From positions 1 to 59,313 of the forward strand of contig JAGNKE010000018.1 in NCBI GenBank assembly GCA_018000295.1: a stretch of 59,313 bases of DNA, given 5' to 3'. The stretch's first letter is position 1. The number at the start of each line of letters is the position of its first letter. The translations under genes and the position numbers were made by a program. This DNA is from Alphaproteobacteria bacterium. Its GTDB lineage: Bacteria; Pseudomonadota; Alphaproteobacteria; Micavibrionales; Micavibrionaceae. The notes below the pieces were generated by a model. The model had not been told where the DNA came from. It made no database searches and saw only the letters and a program-made list of their open reading frames with translations. Positions 25,841-34,096 of the stretch are shown here, in pieces.

Positions 25841-27232
25841 ATGTCCAATTCATTCGATGTCATCGTGATCGGCGCGGGGCCGGGCGGTTATGTGGCGGCG
25901 ATCCGCTGCGCGCAGCTCGGCATGAGCGTGGCGTGCGTGGAAAAGCGCAAGACGCTGGGCGGAACCTGCCTGAATGTCGGGTGCATCCCTTCCAAGGCTC
26001 TGCTTCATTCCTCGGAAAAGTTCGAGGATGCCGCCGTGCATTTTTCCGGCATCGGCATCAAGACCGGCAAGCTGGAACTGGACCTCAAGACCATGATGAA
26101 ATTCAAGGACGGTGTGGTGGACACGAACGTCAAGGGCATCGACTATCTCTTCAAGAAAAACAAGATCACACGTCTTGAAGGGACCGGAGAGATTGCCGCG
26201 CCGGGAAAGGTGCGCGTGGGCAAGGAGACTTACGGCGCGAAGAATATCATCATCGCGACGGGGTCGGATGTCATTACGCTTCCGGGCATCACCATCGACG
26301 AAAAGCAAATCGTCTCCTCCACGGGGGCGCTGGAACTCCCCGCTGTGCCGACATCGCTGATCGTGATTGGCGGCGGCGTGATCGGGCTGGAGCTTGGCAC
26401 GGTGTGGCGGCGTCTGGGTGCTTCGGTCACGGTGGTTGAATATCTCGATAATATTCTTCCCGGCATGGACATGGAAATCCGCAAGGAGGCGCTCAAGATC
26501 TTCAAGAAGCAGGGGATTGAATTCAAACTCTCAAGCAAGGTCACGGGCGCGAAGACATCCAAGAAAGGCGTGGATCTGACCGTCGAGCCTGCGGCGGGCG
26601 GCAAGGCGGAGACTCTGTCTGCTGAAATCGTCCTCATGGCGATCGGGCGCAAGGCTTATACCGACGGGCTGGGGCTGGATGCTGTCGGCGTTGCGCGTGA
26701 CGAGCGCGGGCGCATTGCGGTGGATTCGCATTTCGAGACGAACGTGAAGGGCATCTTCGCCATTGGCGATGTCATTGCCGGGCCGATGCTGGCGCACAAG
26801 GCGGAGGATGAAGGCGTGATCCTTGCCGAAATTCTCGCGGGGCAGAGCGGGCATATCGACTACAATTTGGTTCCGGGCGTTGTCTATACGTGGCCGGAGG
26901 TTGCCAATGTCGGCCAGACCGAGGAGCAGCTCAAGGCGGTGGGCGTCGAATACAAGGCCGGGAAGTTTCCCTTCATGGCGAACGGGCGGGCGCGGGCGAT
27001 GGGCATGACGGAGGGGTTTGTGAAAATTCTTTCCTGTTCAAAGACCGACCGCGTTCTCGGCGCGCATATGATCGGGCCGAATGTCGGCGAGCTGATGGCG
27101 GAGGTCGTGAGCGTCATGGAGTTTCAAGGCACGGCGGAGGATATCGCCCGCACCTGCCATTCCCACCCGACCCTGAGCGAAGTCGTGAAAGAGGCCGCGC
27201 TCGCGGTGCATAAGCGGCCGATACATCTTTGA
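25841..27232 (+). CDS. lpd: Dihydrolipoyl dehydrogenase (E3)
   Basis: 463 residues with a good GGAGG ribosome site. It reoxidises dihydrolipoamide of SucB with FAD and NAD, completing the 2-oxoglutarate dehydrogenase complex. Visible: FAD-binding GAGPGG (11-16), redox-active C43/C48 in GGTCLNVGCIPSK, NAD-binding VIGGGVIGLELG, the second FAD motif IFAIGDVIAGPMLAHKAEDE, and catalytic H442/E447 in HSHPTLSEVVKEA. Family-typical length. It is separated from sucB by two minus-strand genes and has its own probable promoter. Confidence 0.97.
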   Translation: MSNSFDVIVIGAGPGGYVAAIRCAQLGMSVACVEKRKTLGGTCLNVGCIPSKALLHSSEKFEDAAVHFSGIGIKTGKLELDLKTMMKFKDGVVDTNVKGIDYLFKKNKITRLEGTGEIAAPGKVRVGKETYGAKNIIIATGSDVITLPGITIDEKQIVSSTGALELPAVPTSLIVIGGGVIGLELGTVWRRLGASVTVVEYLDNILPGMDMEIRKEALKIFKKQGIEFKLSSKVTGAKTSKKGVDLTVEPAAGGKAETLSAEIVLMAIGRKAYTDGLGLDAVGVARDERGRIAVDSHFETNVKGIFAIGDVIAGPMLAHKAEDEGVILAEILAGQSGHIDYNLVPGVVYTWPEVANVGQTEEQLKAVGVEYKAGKFPFMANGRARAMGMTEGFVKILSCSKTDRVLGAHMIGPNVGELMAEVVSVMEFQGTAEDIARTCHSHPTLSEVVKEAALAVHKRPIHL

Positions 27233-27264
27233 TATAGCTTAGAGCGTTGAGGATAAGGGCATTC

Positions 27265-28137
27265 TTAAGCGGTTTCTTCGCTTAGGATGTGCTTTTTCCA
27301 TTTTTCTTTAACATAGTCATAAAACCCGTCAACACCGGGTACTTTAACAACTCTCGCTAACTCTTGCCCAGCCTGTGTTAGCAACACTTTACCAATAGAA
27401 ATCTTATTCTCTGTTTCTTTGCTCGTCGTTAAAGTTAAGATTTCCTCACAATAGGCTACGGCGAAATTTTTTGGTAATTGATGCCTGCTAAAGCCGGTCA
27501 TCGCATTGAGTTGAATCAGTCCTAAGCTATCTAGATGGGATAGACTTTCGAAATCTATACCAAGATCGTTGTAGATTTTTTCTTGAGTATCAAAAACTAG
27601 AGGGGTGAATTTACCGAAATCCCATCCAAACCTACACAGATTTTGAAAGAGCTCTGCATCTCTTTTGTCCAGATCTCCAAGCAAGTTCACTGTGCGCTTC
27701 GAAAATGAGCCGGGGGTATTAGCTTCGCCAGCAAGGACTTGAGCCCAAATCCCCTGCATTTCTTCATCGGAGACAATTCTGGATTTGTCAAAGAAATTAG
27801 TCACCCAATCATCTTCCATGTTTTGTGGATTCGACTCCTCTGCCAGGTGAGGAAGAGCTTTTCTTGTAATTTCTTCCATGTTCTCCTGGCGCTTGGCTTC
27901 TTCTTCGATGAACCTATGCACAGATCGACGACGCAAGTCTGTTATTTCAATTTCTGAGTTTGCCTTAATCACGCTAGCTTTAGCTTCAGCTTTTGCTACC
28001 CGTGTAATTTGCCATGGTTCACAAAGTCCACCGATTGCAGAAGACACTTTTACAATCAAAGTATTCATGGGCTTTGAAAGCGGACCAAGATTGACTAATG
28101 ATATGGATTGGTCTGATAGGGCTTTTTCGTCTGACAT
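27265..28137 (-). CDS. DUF2806-family protein
   Basis: About 290 residues from ATG 28137 with AGGTGA upstream; a TTG-started extension to 28197 has no support. The central region (WVTNFFDKSRIVSDEEMQGI, then WAQVLAGEANTPGSFSKRTV) matches my recollection of DUF2806 proteins, which share a D-W-x-x-x-F-F-x-K-[AS]-x-x-x-S-D-E-E-M-Q block. The preceding segment is a charged coiled coil (RRRSVHRFIEEEAKRQENME). No signal peptide or membrane helix. Biochemical function unknown. AT-rich and in a patch of accessory genes, so probably horizontally acquired. It may share a transcript with the gene upstream on the same strand. Confidence 0.65.
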   Translation of the reverse strand: MSDEKALSDQSISLVNLGPLSKPMNTLIVKVSSAIGGLCEPWQITRVAKAEAKASVIKANSEIEITDLRRRSVHRFIEEEAKRQENMEEITRKALPHLAEESNPQNMEDDWVTNFFDKSRIVSDEEMQGIWAQVLAGEANTPGSFSKRTVNLLGDLDKRDAELFQNLCRFGWDFGKFTPLVFDTQEKIYNDLGIDFESLSHLDSLGLIQLNAMTGFSRHQLPKNFAVAYCEEILTLTTSKETENKISIGKVLLTQAGQELARVVKVPGVDGFYDYVKEKWKKHILSEETA

Positions 28138-28208
28138 TACTTCACCTAATGCGCTACAAATTTTAATAGATCGGTTATATTCAGCCTCCCGATCCAATTT
28201 TCAGGCGT

Positions 28209-29033
28209 TCACTGCCCCGGAGCGGGGGTTGATGCGGGGGCGCTGGAGGCTGCGGGCACAGGATCACGCACGAGCTGGCCGTTCTTCATGACCGTCACCC
28301 ACTGGCCGTCGGGGGCTTCGGCGAGGCGGCGCATGGCCGCCGAGTCCGGCATATCCACCACGACGCAGGTTAGCTTGCGGGCATCGAAAAGCTGCGTGGG
28401 CAGTTTCGTGGTGCCGAGGCGGATGATCTGCTGCGAGACGAGGTTTTCCTCCGGCGTGCCGGAGGGGGGTGTCTGTTTCGCCTTGTCCCAGTCGATCCTG
28501 AAATCCTTGCCGACGGCGTTGCGGATCATTCTGATGGATTTTGCCTCCGCCACATCGCTGTTGGGCACGAAGGCGCAGATATCGTCCGCCGAGGGCTTCG
28601 TGCCGTTGAAGGCGATGACCGTGTGCGTGGGCCAGGAGGCGAAAGGGGTGATGTAAATATTCCGCAGGCTGTTGCGGTATTCGGCGATGCTGAGCAGGGT
28701 CATGGTCAGTTCCTGCCGCGCGGGGTTGAAGGCGGCATGGTTGGCGGATACGGTCAGGTATTTATCCAACTGGCCGAGCTTGACGAACTGGACGTTCGGA
28801 TATTCGGTCCGCAGCGCCTCCAGTTTCTGACGGTCCGCGTCGCTGAAGGTTCCGGCCTTAATCCCCTTATTCTGGGTGACGCCGTTGAGGTAGTTGTCCA
28901 GAGGCACAGGTTGCGGCGGCGGGGGGGCGGTTTGCGCGTCCACGTCCGTGCCGTTCATGATCATAGCGAAGGAAAAGGCCCGTCCCAGCGCGGACCAATA
29001 ATCCTGTTTATTCACTTTATCCCCCAACCTCAT
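28209..29033 (-). CDS. Hypothetical protein
   Basis: About 274 residues from ATG 29033 (MRLGDKVNKQDYWSAL), with AAGG upstream; a TTG two codons earlier is less likely. Pro-rich stretch near residues 35-45, then a globular part with a few hydrophobic strands (TVIAFNGTKPSADDICAF, KLTCVVVDMPDSAAM) and a low-complexity Pro/Ala C-terminus. A hydrophobic segment near the start (ALGRAFSFAMIMNG) is too short and polar for a clear signal peptide. No family recognised. It lies 71 bases upstream of the DUF2806 gene on the same strand. Confidence 0.5.
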   Translation of the reverse strand: MRLGDKVNKQDYWSALGRAFSFAMIMNGTDVDAQTAPPPPQPVPLDNYLNGVTQNKGIKAGTFSDADRQKLEALRTEYPNVQFVKLGQLDKYLTVSANHAAFNPARQELTMTLLSIAEYRNSLRNIYITPFASWPTHTVIAFNGTKPSADDICAFVPNSDVAEAKSIRMIRNAVGKDFRIDWDKAKQTPPSGTPEENLVSQQIIRLGTTKLPTQLFDARKLTCVVVDMPDSAAMRRLAEAPDGQWVTVMKNGQLVRDPVPAASSAPASTPAPGQ

Positions 29034-29213
29034 ATTCAATGCCTTTAATTTAACACGGGTTTTTCCTGTGCTGCAAACAGTTTAGGGAGAATAAAGCAAT
29101 AATATTTCAAAATTGTTGTGGCTTTTCAAAGATTTCTGGCGTTTTTGCGGGCAAGGTTTTATTCTTATCAAATAAGTAATAACGAAACGCACTGGTAAAA
29201 AGGAGTGATGTTT

Positions 29214-29474
29214 ATGACTGACGATAATTTCAATGACCGTTCAAAGTGGCCTACTGATTTGGGTGAGTCTTTTGAGCTCGAATACGGTACGCCCAAGCAG
29301 ATGCAGCAGGGCGGCGCGGCGGCCCCGCAGCAGGGTGGACAGACGATCCCTGTGGCTGGCGCTGAAGAAGCTGCTGTCGAAATTCCTGTGGTCGCGGTCA
29401 AACTGGCTGCGCCTCATCCTGACCAGCAGCCGGGAACGTGGGATGACTGGCATATCAGTTCCGATATGGGCTGA
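29214..29474 (+). CDS. Small hypothetical protein
   Basis: 86 residues from ATG 29214 (MTDDNFNDRSKWPTDLGESF), 8 bases after AGGAG; GTG and ATG a few codons earlier are too close to that site. Acidic N-terminus, Gln/Gly/Ala-rich middle, C-terminal GTWDDWHISSDMG. No signal peptide or membrane segment. Followed after 21 bases by another small gene, so probably a two-gene unit. Its composition (Trp/Asp/Gly-Gln mix) recalls the start of the 935-residue protein, but I see no alignable homology. Confidence 0.5.
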   Translation: MTDDNFNDRSKWPTDLGESFELEYGTPKQMQQGGAAAPQQGGQTIPVAGAEEAAVEIPVVAVKLAAPHPDQQPGTWDDWHISSDMG

Positions 29475-29495
29475 GTTCTTTCCGGGAGTCTTTCC

Positions 29496-29876
29496 ATGAA
29501 AGAGTTTGGCTATTGGTCCAAGAGAACGACCCAAGAAGGTGATCATACCGGGGCCGAGACGCCTGCGGAGGCTCCGGCTGTTGTCGGTAAGAGCAGCGGT
29601 ACTGGCCCCAAGCGTTTGGTGGGAGATTTCGGCGACTGGTTCGGGAGGAATGCTGACGAGACGGCTGACCTTCTCGACGGTAAGCCTCCGGTTGCCGGAG
29701 GCGAGAAGGATAAAGGCGGATATAATCCCGACCGCTCTCTTCCCGTTCCTGTTTCTTCTGGCGGCGGGCTGGGCAATGCCGAGCTTGTGACGGGTACGGC
29801 GGGAACAGGCGTTCGTACCGGAGATGAGGGGTGCGAGTACGACTCGTTTCGTCCCGGCGGGCGGGATTTTGGATAG
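29496..29876 (+). CDS. Small Gly/Asp-rich hypothetical protein
   Basis: 126 residues from ATG 29496 with GGGAG 8 bases upstream. It contains VGDFGDWFGRNADETADLLD and a C-terminal Gly-rich tail. Probably disordered; no signal peptide or membrane helix. It lies 21 bases after the previous small gene and ends three bases before the stop of convergent xerC. Family not recognised. Confidence 0.5.
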   Translation: MKEFGYWSKRTTQEGDHTGAETPAEAPAVVGKSSGTGPKRLVGDFGDWFGRNADETADLLDGKPPVAGGEKDKGGYNPDRSLPVPVSSGGGLGNAELVTGTAGTGVRTGDEGCEYDSFRPGGRDFG

Positions 29877-29879
29877 GCT

Positions 29880-30833
29880 TCAGGCGCGCGGGTGCGCGGC
29901 CTTGTAGATCTTCAGCATTTCTTGCGCGTTGATTTCCGTGTAGCGCTGTGTCGTGCTCAGGGACGCATGGCCGAGCAATTCCTGTATCTCCCTTAAATTC
30001 GCGCCGTTCTGCAGAAGATGAGTGGCGAAGCTGTGGCGCAGGGCGTGCGGCGTGGCGTTTTCCGGCAGGCCGAGCAGCCCACGCACCTCGCGCATAGCCC
30101 TTTGCGCGACGCCCTGATTGAGGCGGCCGCCTCTGGCGCCGATGAATATGGCTTCGCCCTTTTCCGCCGGGACGGGGCGGGCGTTCATGTATCCGCGCAA
30201 GGTTTTTTCAACTATCGGCAGGACGGGCACCTGCCTTTCCTTCCTGCCTTTGCCGATGACGCGCAGCAGCCCGTCGCGGGGCAGATGCTCCGTATTGAGG
30301 GACAGCGCCTCGTCGATCCGCAGGCCGCAGCCGTACAGCAACATGAACAGCGCCATGTTGCGGGCACCGATCCAGTCCTGCTTTTCCGCGAGGCCTGCGT
30401 TTTCGATGACCGCGCGGGCCTGCTGCTCATGCAGGGGGCGGGGGAGCTTGTGCGCCTGTTTGGGGGTGCGGACGGTTTTAATCGCAGCATTGTGCATCAC
30501 GCCCTGTTTATCCAGCCAACTCAGAAAATTCTTGATGCCCGAGAGCGAGCGGGCGCGGGAGGCGTTCGAGGCACCCTCCATCGCCTTGCGCGACATCCAG
30601 GAGCGGAAATCGCGCAGAGAAATTTCCGAGAGGTCGTTCAGGCCGGGATTTTTGCCGAGATGTTCGAACAGGAAGGACACGAAATGCCCGACATCGCCGC
30701 CATAGGCGCGCAGCGTGTGGCGCGAGAGGTTTTTTTCCACGCGCAGCCATTCGCCCCATTGGTTAAGTTTTTCCGCAAGGTCGGCGGCGCAGAGGGCGAG
30801 GATTTGGGGTTTGATAATCAGATGTTCAGCCAT
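29880..30833 (-). CDS. xerC: Tyrosine recombinase XerC
   Basis: About 317 residues from ATG 30833 (MAEHLIIKPQ), the start expected for the family; the start overlaps the DUF484 gene by 16 bases. With XerD it resolves chromosome dimers at dif. Visible: N-terminal core-binding (SAM-like) domain (LRVEKNLSRHTLRAYGGDV) and catalytic residues R172 (YGCGLRIDEAL), K195 (GKGRKERQVP), H263 and R266 (HALRHSFATHLL), H289 (LLGHASLSTTQ) and nucleophile Y298. Full set present, normal length. Pairing with DUF484 is common in Proteobacteria and supports a housekeeping Xer rather than a phage integrase. XerC versus XerD is judged from that context. Confidence 0.9.
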   Translation of the reverse strand: MAEHLIIKPQILALCAADLAEKLNQWGEWLRVEKNLSRHTLRAYGGDVGHFVSFLFEHLGKNPGLNDLSEISLRDFRSWMSRKAMEGASNASRARSLSGIKNFLSWLDKQGVMHNAAIKTVRTPKQAHKLPRPLHEQQARAVIENAGLAEKQDWIGARNMALFMLLYGCGLRIDEALSLNTEHLPRDGLLRVIGKGRKERQVPVLPIVEKTLRGYMNARPVPAEKGEAIFIGARGGRLNQGVAQRAMREVRGLLGLPENATPHALRHSFATHLLQNGANLREIQELLGHASLSTTQRYTEINAQEMLKIYKAAHPRA

Positions 30834-31522
30834 ATGCGGAAGCAGCGCTCGATGACCCGCGCCAGAAAGCAAATCTGGTCGGTGGCCTGTCCCTCCTGGA
30901 ACAAATGCGGGTCGCGGCTGCCGAAGGCGATGATGGCGGGGGGCGTGTCCATGGAGATATCCACGCGCAGGAGAATCTGGGAGCGCACGAGTGTGGCGCC
31001 GCCGCCGTAAATTGCCTCGATGCCGGAGATATCTTCCTGCAGCATTACATTTTTTCCCTTCATCCAGCGGTCGATCGTGCCCTCGGGGACGATTCTAATG
31101 CCGTTTTGATGGACGTGGGGGATTTCGCGGCTGCTGGTCTCCACGACCAGAACGGAAATGTCCACGTCGAGAATAGAGGTGATATCCAAGGTGATCGTCT
31201 GGATGAAATCCTCGAAGCTGTTGGCCTCCAGAAGACAGAGCACGGATTTGTGAATCCGCTGCTGGTTGTTCATATTCGAGCGGGCGTTCTCGATGAATTC
31301 CTTGGTGTTTTTTTCGAATTCCTGCTTGTCGGCCTTGAGGCGCTCGATCATATAGGTCTGGAAGTCGGCAAGGCCGCGGCCCTGCACCTGCGCCGGGGGA
31401 ATCAGGAGGTCACAGGCTTCGGGGTTTTTCTGAAGAAAATCAGGGTGTTCCTTCAGGTAGCGGAGGATTTCGTCCGCGCTGATTTTCGGGGGGGCCGTGA
31501 GGGTTGTTTTGGTTTCTTTCAT
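30818..31522 (-). CDS. DUF484-family protein
   Basis: About 234 residues from ATG 31522 (MKETKTTLTAPPKISADEIL); a GTG at 31579 in the same frame is possible but lacks a ribosome site. Typical N-terminal segment (ISADEILRYLKEHPDFLQKN), a coiled coil of about 50 residues, then a GAF-like C-terminal domain (LDVDISVLVVETSSREIP, PPAIIAFGSRDPHLFQEG). DUF484 genes usually lie beside xerC, as here with a 16-base overlap. Exact role not established; the fold suggests ligand sensing. Confidence 0.85.
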   Translation of the reverse strand: MKETKTTLTAPPKISADEILRYLKEHPDFLQKNPEACDLLIPPAQVQGRGLADFQTYMIERLKADKQEFEKNTKEFIENARSNMNNQQRIHKSVLCLLEANSFEDFIQTITLDITSILDVDISVLVVETSSREIPHVHQNGIRIVPEGTIDRWMKGKNVMLQEDISGIEAIYGGGATLVRSQILLRVDISMDTPPAIIAFGSRDPHLFQEGQATDQICFLARVIERCFRIWLNI

Positions 31523-31647
31523 CCCCTCATGGTACCACAGGGAAATCCCTTCGGGCACTTGTTTTCCGGCGTTTTTCACAAAAGTCTTTTTTCCATTTTG
31601 CCGAAAATTCAGGTATACTAATATTCGGAAGGAGTGTGTGGCGGCGC

Positions 31648-31935
31648 ATGAGTATACGGTCCTCCAAGGACTTAAAGCGTGAACTGCTCAAGCGAGCGAT
31701 ACGGGAGGGGCGCGGCCCCGAGATGATCCTGCTCATCCAATGGACAAACGCACGGATCAAACATGAATCCGAGCGCGATGCCGACGATCTCCATAAATTC
31801 GAGGACGATAATTTCGCGCAGCCCCGTTGCGTGCGGATGCTTAATTTGCTTGCGGCGCTGGAGGGGCAGGGGGTGCGGTTTACGGATTCTTATGCGGACG
31901 GACTCCTAGATGGCGGGCCGGGGAGTGTGAATTAG
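31648..31935 (+). CDS. Small hypothetical basic protein
   Basis: 95 residues from ATG 31648 (MSIRSSKDLKRELLKRAIRE), with GGAAGGAG about 13 bases upstream; a GTG at 31636 is too close to that site. Helical, strongly charged, no membrane segment. Family not recognised. Divergent from DUF484; a TATACT (31614-31619) about 30 bases upstream could be a -10 box, but no convincing -35 accompanies it. It converges with the methyltransferase gene. Confidence 0.5.
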   Translation: MSIRSSKDLKRELLKRAIREGRGPEMILLIQWTNARIKHESERDADDLHKFEDDNFAQPRCVRMLNLLAALEGQGVRFTDSYADGLLDGGPGSVN

Positions 31936-31950
31936 TATTCTAAAATTCTC

Positions 31951-32712
31951 CTAAGCCTTCCTTAGCGGCATGGCTTGGTCCGCCCTGGCGATAAAATCCG
32001 AATAGCGCGGATGGTCGTAACAGTGGTGAACGAAGGATTTCAGGTGCCACTTCTTGCGATAGGGCCGTGCGTGCAGGTGGTACGCTGGCGTAATTTTCCG
32101 GTTTGGGTTCGCCGCATTATATTCGTCCACCGCCAGCCTCTCGCCCATATACTCATTCGTCAACGATAGTTCGTTGCCGAGGATGTCATCAAAATAGCAC
32201 CGAACACGCGGGATGAGATTCGAGGGATCGGTCTCAAAAATTTTAAGCGCTGCCTTGGTGGAGGAGTACAGGTCCACGTCAAAGAAAATCGCGCCCACGG
32301 GAGCGGGGGAATAGTCCTTGTAAAACGTGCTGAGCGTATTGCTCACATTTCCAATCACCAGTTTTGATTTTTTCAGCCGCGATTTCAGCAGGTCGATGTC
32401 CATGGTGAAAAGACCTGTTTTCCATTGGTGCATGACATCCCGATAATCCTGCAGCGGGGGAAGGCCTGTTGCCGTGTCGAATCCGTAAATCTCGAAATTG
32501 ATGCCGAGCAGGCGGCTGAGCCTTTCTGTGTGCCGCTCGATGCAGACGAGGCCGTTACCGCCCGCCACGCCGAATTCGATCACGCTGATGGTCTTGTGTC
32601 CCAGTGCGAGGGCTTGCTGCGCGGCATTAAAAAGCGCGTAGGCATAATGAGGGCGATCCTGAAAGAGAATCAGGAACGGCGATTTGTAGAAGGCGCGGTG
32701 ATATTTTTTCAT
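31951..32712 (-). CDS. SAM-dependent methyltransferase-like protein
   Basis: 253 residues. Class I methyltransferase signature: motif I SVIEFGVAGGNGLVCIE (about 43-59), an acidic motif (FEIYGFDTATGLP) and a strand ending in D-x-D (VGAIFFDVDLYSSTKAALKI), comparable to TylF/macrocin-O-methyltransferase-type enzymes. The N- and C-terminal parts are basic and unassigned (HLHARPYRKKWHLKSFVHHC). Substrate unknown. It lies between a small hypothetical gene and the transaldolase gene and may belong to the xerC-to-aldolase neighbourhood only by position. Confidence 0.7.
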   Translation of the reverse strand: MKKYHRAFYKSPFLILFQDRPHYAYALFNAAQQALALGHKTISVIEFGVAGGNGLVCIERHTERLSRLLGINFEIYGFDTATGLPPLQDYRDVMHQWKTGLFTMDIDLLKSRLKKSKLVIGNVSNTLSTFYKDYSPAPVGAIFFDVDLYSSTKAALKIFETDPSNLIPRVRCYFDDILGNELSLTNEYMGERLAVDEYNAANPNRKITPAYHLHARPYRKKWHLKSFVHHCYDHPRYSDFIARADQAMPLRKA

Positions 32713-32752
32713 AGAAGGATATTAGACGAGTGCATCAATCTGTCAAATTGCC

Positions 32753-33409
32753 TCACAAGATACTCTGCCCGGTCTTTTTCCAATCCTCAACAAATGCGGC
32801 GAGGCCTTTATCCGTCAGCGGGTGGTTGTAAAGCTGGCGGATCACGGCGGGAGGGCAGGTGCAGACATCCGCGCCCATTTTCGCGCTTTCGGTGATGTGC
32901 AGCGGGTTTCGGACGGAGGCCACCAGAACCTGCGTGTGGAAGTCGGGGTAGTTGTTATAGATCGTACAAATCTCGGCGATCAGGTCGAGGCCCGTGGCGC
33001 CGACATCATCCAGCCGTCCCACAAACGGGGAAATAAAGGTCGCTCCGGCTTTGGCGGCCAGAATCGCCTGCGCGGCGGAGAAACACAAAGTTACGTTGAC
33101 CATCGTTCCGGTATCGGTCAGTTCCTTGCATACTTTCAGGCCCGCGGGGGTGAGGGGGACTTTCACTGCGATATTGTCTGCGATATTCCGCAGGATCTCG
33201 GCCTCCTTTCGCATCGTCTCGTAATCGGTGGCGGCGACTTCGGCGCTGACGGGGCCGGAGACCACTTCGCAGATTTCCTTAATCAGCGGGATAAACTTTT
33301 TGCCCGACTTGGCGATGAGGGAGGGGTTGGTGGTCACGCCATCCAGAAGACCCGTGGAGGCCAAATCCCTGATGTCATTGATATCCGCCGTGTCCACGAA
33401 AAATTTCAT
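32753..33409 (-). CDS. fsa: Fructose-6-phosphate aldolase / small transaldolase
   Basis: 218 residues, the short TalC/FSA subfamily. It catalyses Schiff-base aldol chemistry on fructose 6-phosphate, either as transaldolase in the pentose phosphate pathway or as aldolase. Visible: [24 protein letters not shown], the Schiff-base lysine K83 in [42 protein letters not shown] and [14 protein letters not shown] lies 8 bases before ATG. This gene commonly sits near xerC, priA and atp genes in Alphaproteobacteria, as here. Transaldolase is the more likely role in that clade. Confidence 0.9.
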   Translation of the reverse strand: MKFFVDTADINDIRDLASTGLLDGVTTNPSLIAKSGKKFIPLIKEICEVVSGPVSAEVAATDYETMRKEAEILRNIADNIAVKVPLTPAGLKVCKELTDTGTMVNVTLCFSAAQAILAAKAGATFISPFVGRLDDVGATGLDLIAEICTIYNNYPDFHTQVLVASVRNPLHITESAKMGADVCTCPPAVIRQLYNHPLTDKGLAAFVEDWKKTGQSIL

Positions 33410-33485
33410 ACGCTGTCTCCCTCAAAGGCGTGTGTGATCTTGCTTATTGGTAAGCGGATCGGGGGCGGTTTTCAAGGTTGAAGTT

Positions 33486-34085
33486 TCAGAATTCGGCAGC
33501 GGGGCGGTTATCGATTCCGGCTTCCGGCACATAGGGGCCGAGCGCGTCGCGGGTCTTCAACACGAACATCGCTAGACGGTTCTGCTTGTCCAGAAGCGCC
33601 TGTTTTTCAGGTGAAATGGCAAAGGTTACGGCCAGAATGTCTCTTGATGCAGGCGGAAGATTTTCAATATCGGGCGGGCTGAGGGGCAGATCGCCCGTCC
33701 GGGCCATGAGGCTATTCTTGGCCACATACGCTATGCCACCGTCGCGGACCAGCGTTTCCACCGCCGCACGGGAGACCCTGATTTTCGGATCGAACGTCCC
33801 GGCCATATGCATTGCCTGCTCGACGGTGAGGATGGCGTCCACGAATCCGGCTTCCTGCTCGTTCATTGGCCGGGCCGCGGAGAGGCCATCCTCGACGAAT
33901 TCCGCGATCTCGCCCCAGCGGCGGGCGATGAATGCATTGGGCTTTTTTGTCGTGTCGAATTCATCGATGACGCACAGGGTCAGGTCTTTGCGATCAATAT
34001 CCACGGTTGCGGGGAAGGACGGAGAGTCGTCTTGTCCCCACAATCTTGAGAAGGCTCTTTTTAAAGATGCTGGTATGATGCTCAT
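33486..34085 (-). CDS. Hypothetical protein, paralogue of the next gene
   Basis: 199 residues from ATG 34085 with AAGGA upstream. Soluble, no signal. It shares blocks with the 326-residue protein encoded immediately upstream: D-[IV]-D-R-[KQ]-D-L near residue 30 and G-[TN]-F-[DE]-P-K-I-R near residue 97. It looks like a shorter, diverged copy. Family not recognised. It starts 11 bases after its paralogue and is surely co-transcribed. Confidence 0.55.
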   Translation of the reverse strand: MSIIPASLKRAFSRLWGQDDSPSFPATVDIDRKDLTLCVIDEFDTTKKPNAFIARRWGEIAEFVEDGLSAARPMNEQEAGFVDAILTVEQAMHMAGTFDPKIRVSRAAVETLVRDGGIAYVAKNSLMARTGDLPLSPPDIENLPPASRDILAVTFAISPEKQALLDKQNRLAMFVLKTRDALGPYVPEAGIDNRPAAEF

Positions 34086-34096
34086 TATTTTTTTCC

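Noticed and set aside
29880..30833. Phage or island integrase
   Set aside because: All features fit housekeeping XerC, including the overlap with DUF484; no att-like repeats or tRNA nearby.
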